Shown here piece after piece: positions 60,761 to 64,000 of a DNA stretch of 64,000 nt. Position 1 is the first letter of the stretch, and the number at the start of each line of letters is the position of its first letter. The DNA comes from Panax quinquefolius (lineage: Eukaryota > Streptophyta > Magnoliopsida > Apiales > Araliaceae): assembly GCA_020205615.1 (NCBI GenBank), contig CM035162.1:30606681-30670680 (forward strand). Direction: 5' to 3'. The notes under the pieces are model-generated. The model was not told the origin of the DNA, did no database searches, and saw only the letters and a list, made by a program, of their open reading frames with translations. The position numbers and the translations under genes were made by a program.

Positions 60761-63700
60761 TGTGAGACCCCGAATTTTATGAAATGAAAGTATTTAATTT
60801 TCTTATAATTATTATGTTATTTAGTAAATGGTTAAATTGATAAAAGGATTAAAGTTAAGGGTGATATTTATAAATTTTTCAAAGTAAGCAAGTGGTTATA
60901 AAATATTCGTTTGGTCGAGGAATATTCTTTTTGTCGAGGAATATTAAATGCGACGACACAATCATTAATGGACCCTAACGGAATTATTGTCGTAGTTAGA
61001 AAATGACAAAATTATCTTTCTATAAAAATAACTACGGAGGTGTTACTGTTAAAAAGCTGTTGAACTACCCGGTAGTAAAAATACGATGTCGTGTGTGGTT
61101 GCGTAGTAGCAGACACGGTATTGATTATTGATGCTTACGTGAGAAGTCACTCGGTTATACTCAATTATTTTTACAATAATTATTGCATCATATCTCTCAT
61201 ATTATTGATTCAATTATTGTTACAGTATCATCTGCATAATATGATATATTATTAAATCAATAATTGAGATTTACAAAGTTATTCATATTATTATTTGCAA
61301 TATTGAAAATGTCTAGAAGTTACATCGAGGAGAGGTTTGGTCACCTAATTGCGCGAATAAGGAGAAATCCTTATCGGAAATCCCCCTCTTTCCTAGGAAC
61401 AACCTGGTTGTTAAATATTGTGAATTATAATATTAATGATGAATAAGTTCGTGTTAATTAAAGATGAATTTTATAGTTCCATTGTGTTGGAATTATTTGT
61501 GTTAGTAGAAATCGACATTTATTTCGATAATAATTTATGTCTGGAGGTTATATTGACCAATCGGGTATTCGGGGTACTTTTCGTGTCGGAGTACTATTTA
61601 TGAGTTACTATTCACGAGTTACTATTTATGAGTTACTATTCATGAGTTACTATTCACGAGTTAATATTCACGAGTTACTATTCATGAGTTACTATTCACG
61701 AGTTTCTATTCACGGAGTACTATTCACCCGTAAGATATATTTCTTTTCGGTCCAAATCATTTTTGGGTAGAATATTATTCCATGAGGAGATGTGTTAATT
61801 TTTCAGACCGTTGGTTGAAGATATAATAGTAAATCAATATGGACCGCTTGTGGAAAGTTATAATAGTGAATTAATATGGATCGTTGGTTTAAAGTTTTAA
61901 TAGTAAATCAGTATGGACCGTTGCTTTAAGTTTTAATAGTAAACCAATATGGACCGTCCGTTTAAAAGTAAATAAATCTAGACCGTTCATGAATTAGTTA
62001 CTATTCAGTCCATTCTCCTATAAATAGAAGCTCATTCCTTCATTATTTCTTACTTAATTCACCGAAACTCTAGAGAGAAAAACTATAGAGAGAGAAGAAG
62101 AAAAATATTACCTTACTTCACTATATCCAGTTTCTTCTAAGGTATGGGATATTATTTGTTGTACTAAATAAGTAAGTATTCTTTCTTTTTATTCGTGAAG
62201 AAAACTTACATCATTCCATTCTTTATTATTACGTTGGAATAACTTTGTATCATAGGGATACCCTATACTTGGTAAAATTCTTACATTATTCCATTCTTTA
62301 TTATTACATTTGGAATAACTTTGTATCACGGATACCTATACTTGGTGAAATTCTTCATTATTCCATTCTTATTATTATGTTGGAATAACTTTGTTTATGT
62401 AAAGTACCGCATACATAATAAAATTCTTCTAATATTCCGTTCTTTATTATTACGTGGAATATCACATCATAACGTTCTGTGGGACTGAGTTCCATTATTT
62501 ATTATTACGTCGAAATATCACATGCATGCGTTTACATTTAGGACTGGTTCCATTATTTATTATTACATTGAGAATAACCTATCTGTGCGGTCTATCGCAT
62601 GCATGGTGAATTCTTACATTATTCCATTCTTTATTATTACATTAGAATAATACATACATGTGGATTATCACATGTATGGTGAATGATCCTTTGTATTCAT
62701 TCCTTATTAAATTGTGGAAATAATCTGTTTACGTGAATTATGATGAAAGTCATAATAAAAGTATTGGACTGATGAAAATCATGGGTATATATAGTATTAG
62801 TAAGTGTTATGATGAGTTATGTTGGTTATTACATGAAAACATGAAAGTTTCTTAGAAATCATAAAGGGTTGAAAATCAGATTTTGGTGAAAATGGAACAT
62901 GAAATTCAATTGACCATATCTCCTATTATATTTTGAATTTTTGAGTGTGGTCAAGTTCTAGAGTTAGATCTATGAGTTTTCTAACTTATCTAAGTGGAAT
63001 CACTGGAAAAGGTGTTGTAGATTTTCGTGTGGACTGATTTTAGCAAAGGAGTTAAAACTGCAAATTACCAAAAAAGGCTACTGCCAAGAAGTTTAAAAGG
63101 GAATTTTCGGTCACTTAATTTGTGAGAAAAATTCCGGTCTTTTGGGACATGGAAATATATGGTATAAAGTATCTCCTGTCCAAAAATGAGCTCATTGCGA
63201 CTTAAAATGAGCAAGTTATGATTATTTCAATATTTAGGTTTTCTCGACGAAAAACGCTATAACCGGAGTTCTATAACTCTGATGACCATGAAATTTAAAC
63301 TGGAAGCTACGTTAACATGTGTAAGATCCTGCCAAGATTTGGGAATTTCTGGAGTTAAACTTGAGGTAACTAATTTCTTAAGGAATTAATTAGAAATTGA
63401 TTTTTGAAAAATAGTAAATGAATTTTAAAAATTTCGAGAAAAATATATGTTCAATATGTGACTATATTTTGCTAAATCCCAGAAAAAAAATATTTTTGAG
63501 ACTGATTTGGTATTTTTCATAAAAATAATCTAGTTATGAGTAAATGAGTTAAATATGTTATGAGAAGTAACAAATTTGGAAAATAGGATTTTATGGCTTG
63601 GGAATCCTATATAGGGTATATGCAAATTTTTGATAAGGGATTTGATCATTGGTGATGAAATCTTATGAGTATGGCATTTATGAATGATTAAATGCAATAT

Positions 63701-64000
63701 TTGGTAAAGTGTAAACAATTGAAATAAATTGTTTATAAGTTTAAAAAAGTGATTAAAATATTGTTATAATATTAACAATATTAGATTATGAGTTTATTAA
63801 GAGATTTATAATATTTGAATAAATTAAAGTCTCTAATATTTATCCTTGTTTTCGTTTGAGTAATGTTTATATTATTGTCATCATCCTCATGCTTATATTG
63901 TGATGAAAGTCATCTGTGGCTTACGTGCATGGATGGACTTGGTATGATTATGACCATGAATTATTCTGTATAATCATGACCGTAATGTGACGAATGATGT
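60761..64000 (+). mobile_element. Type B LTR, cut by the window end
   Basis: It begins TGTGAGACCCCGAATTTTA one base after the previous LTR end and follows 44341-45612 then 49008-50860 without a break. This confirms both nested insertions there. TATAAATA is at 62019, the tandem array at about 62190-62680 and the 1.1-kb block at about 62725-63830. Confidence 0.92.
61589..61732 (+). repeat. 14-bp tandem array in the type B LTR
   Basis: About ten units of GAGTTACTATTCAC with small changes. The matching place holds about four units in the other type B copy (45152-45209), about six inverted in type C (47281-47360) and about three in element 1 (34765-34815). Confidence 0.9.

Overview
This is a window of an AT-rich plant nuclear genome. 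Its genes have many short exons and GT-AG introns, it carries plant-type MITEs and Ty3/gypsy elements with very long LTRs, and both intact genes belong to plant families. I see no rRNA, tRNA, CRISPR or bacterial-type feature. The species cannot be fixed from the sequence; a eudicot is likely.

Gene-bearing part (about 1-31 kb). The first 203 bases are the 3' end of an LTR from the same family that fills the right half. Two intact genes lie tail to tail. The first, on + at 1271-14232, has 22 exons that join in frame to 839 codons and encodes an RHD3/SEY1/atlastin-class dynamin-like GTPase that shapes the endoplasmic reticulum. The second, on - at 21581-14666, has 11 exons giving 366 codons and encodes a probably plastid-targeted HAD-superfamily protein whose motif I nucleophile position reads Glu instead of Asp. 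Their stop codons are 433 bases apart, so the 3' UTRs may meet or overlap. Introns and flanks hold MITEs, two candidate short solo LTRs, G-rich tracts and a 369-bp tandem duplication that copies a splice acceptor. At 27-31 kb there is a worn hAT transposase relic followed by five exon-like pieces of an unrecognised plant gene with two internal stop codons, read here as a pseudogene.

Retrotransposon part (33.9-64 kb). This is a nested cluster of one Ty3/gypsy family, Tekay/Del-like by its integrase C-terminus. Element 1 (33949-43742) has two LTRs of about 2.8 kb and an internal region that lost most of RT, RNase H and integrase; a reversed solo LTR sits in its protease with a perfect 5-bp target duplication. 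A second, larger LTR type (about 4.65 kb, 44341-54763) is interrupted by two further solo LTRs, each with its own target duplication. To its right are an LTR-internal-LTR-internal chain, a chimeric piece made of two LTR types, and another 4.65-kb-type LTR that runs off the window. The order of insertions can be read from the nesting. LTR copies share their ends and differ in their middles, and they contain variable tandem arrays.

I found no convincing new biological system. The best leads are the duplicated acceptor and the GC-AG intron in the RHD3-like gene, the nucleophile change in the HAD-like gene, and the modular LTR family with near-identical internal breakpoints in two copies.
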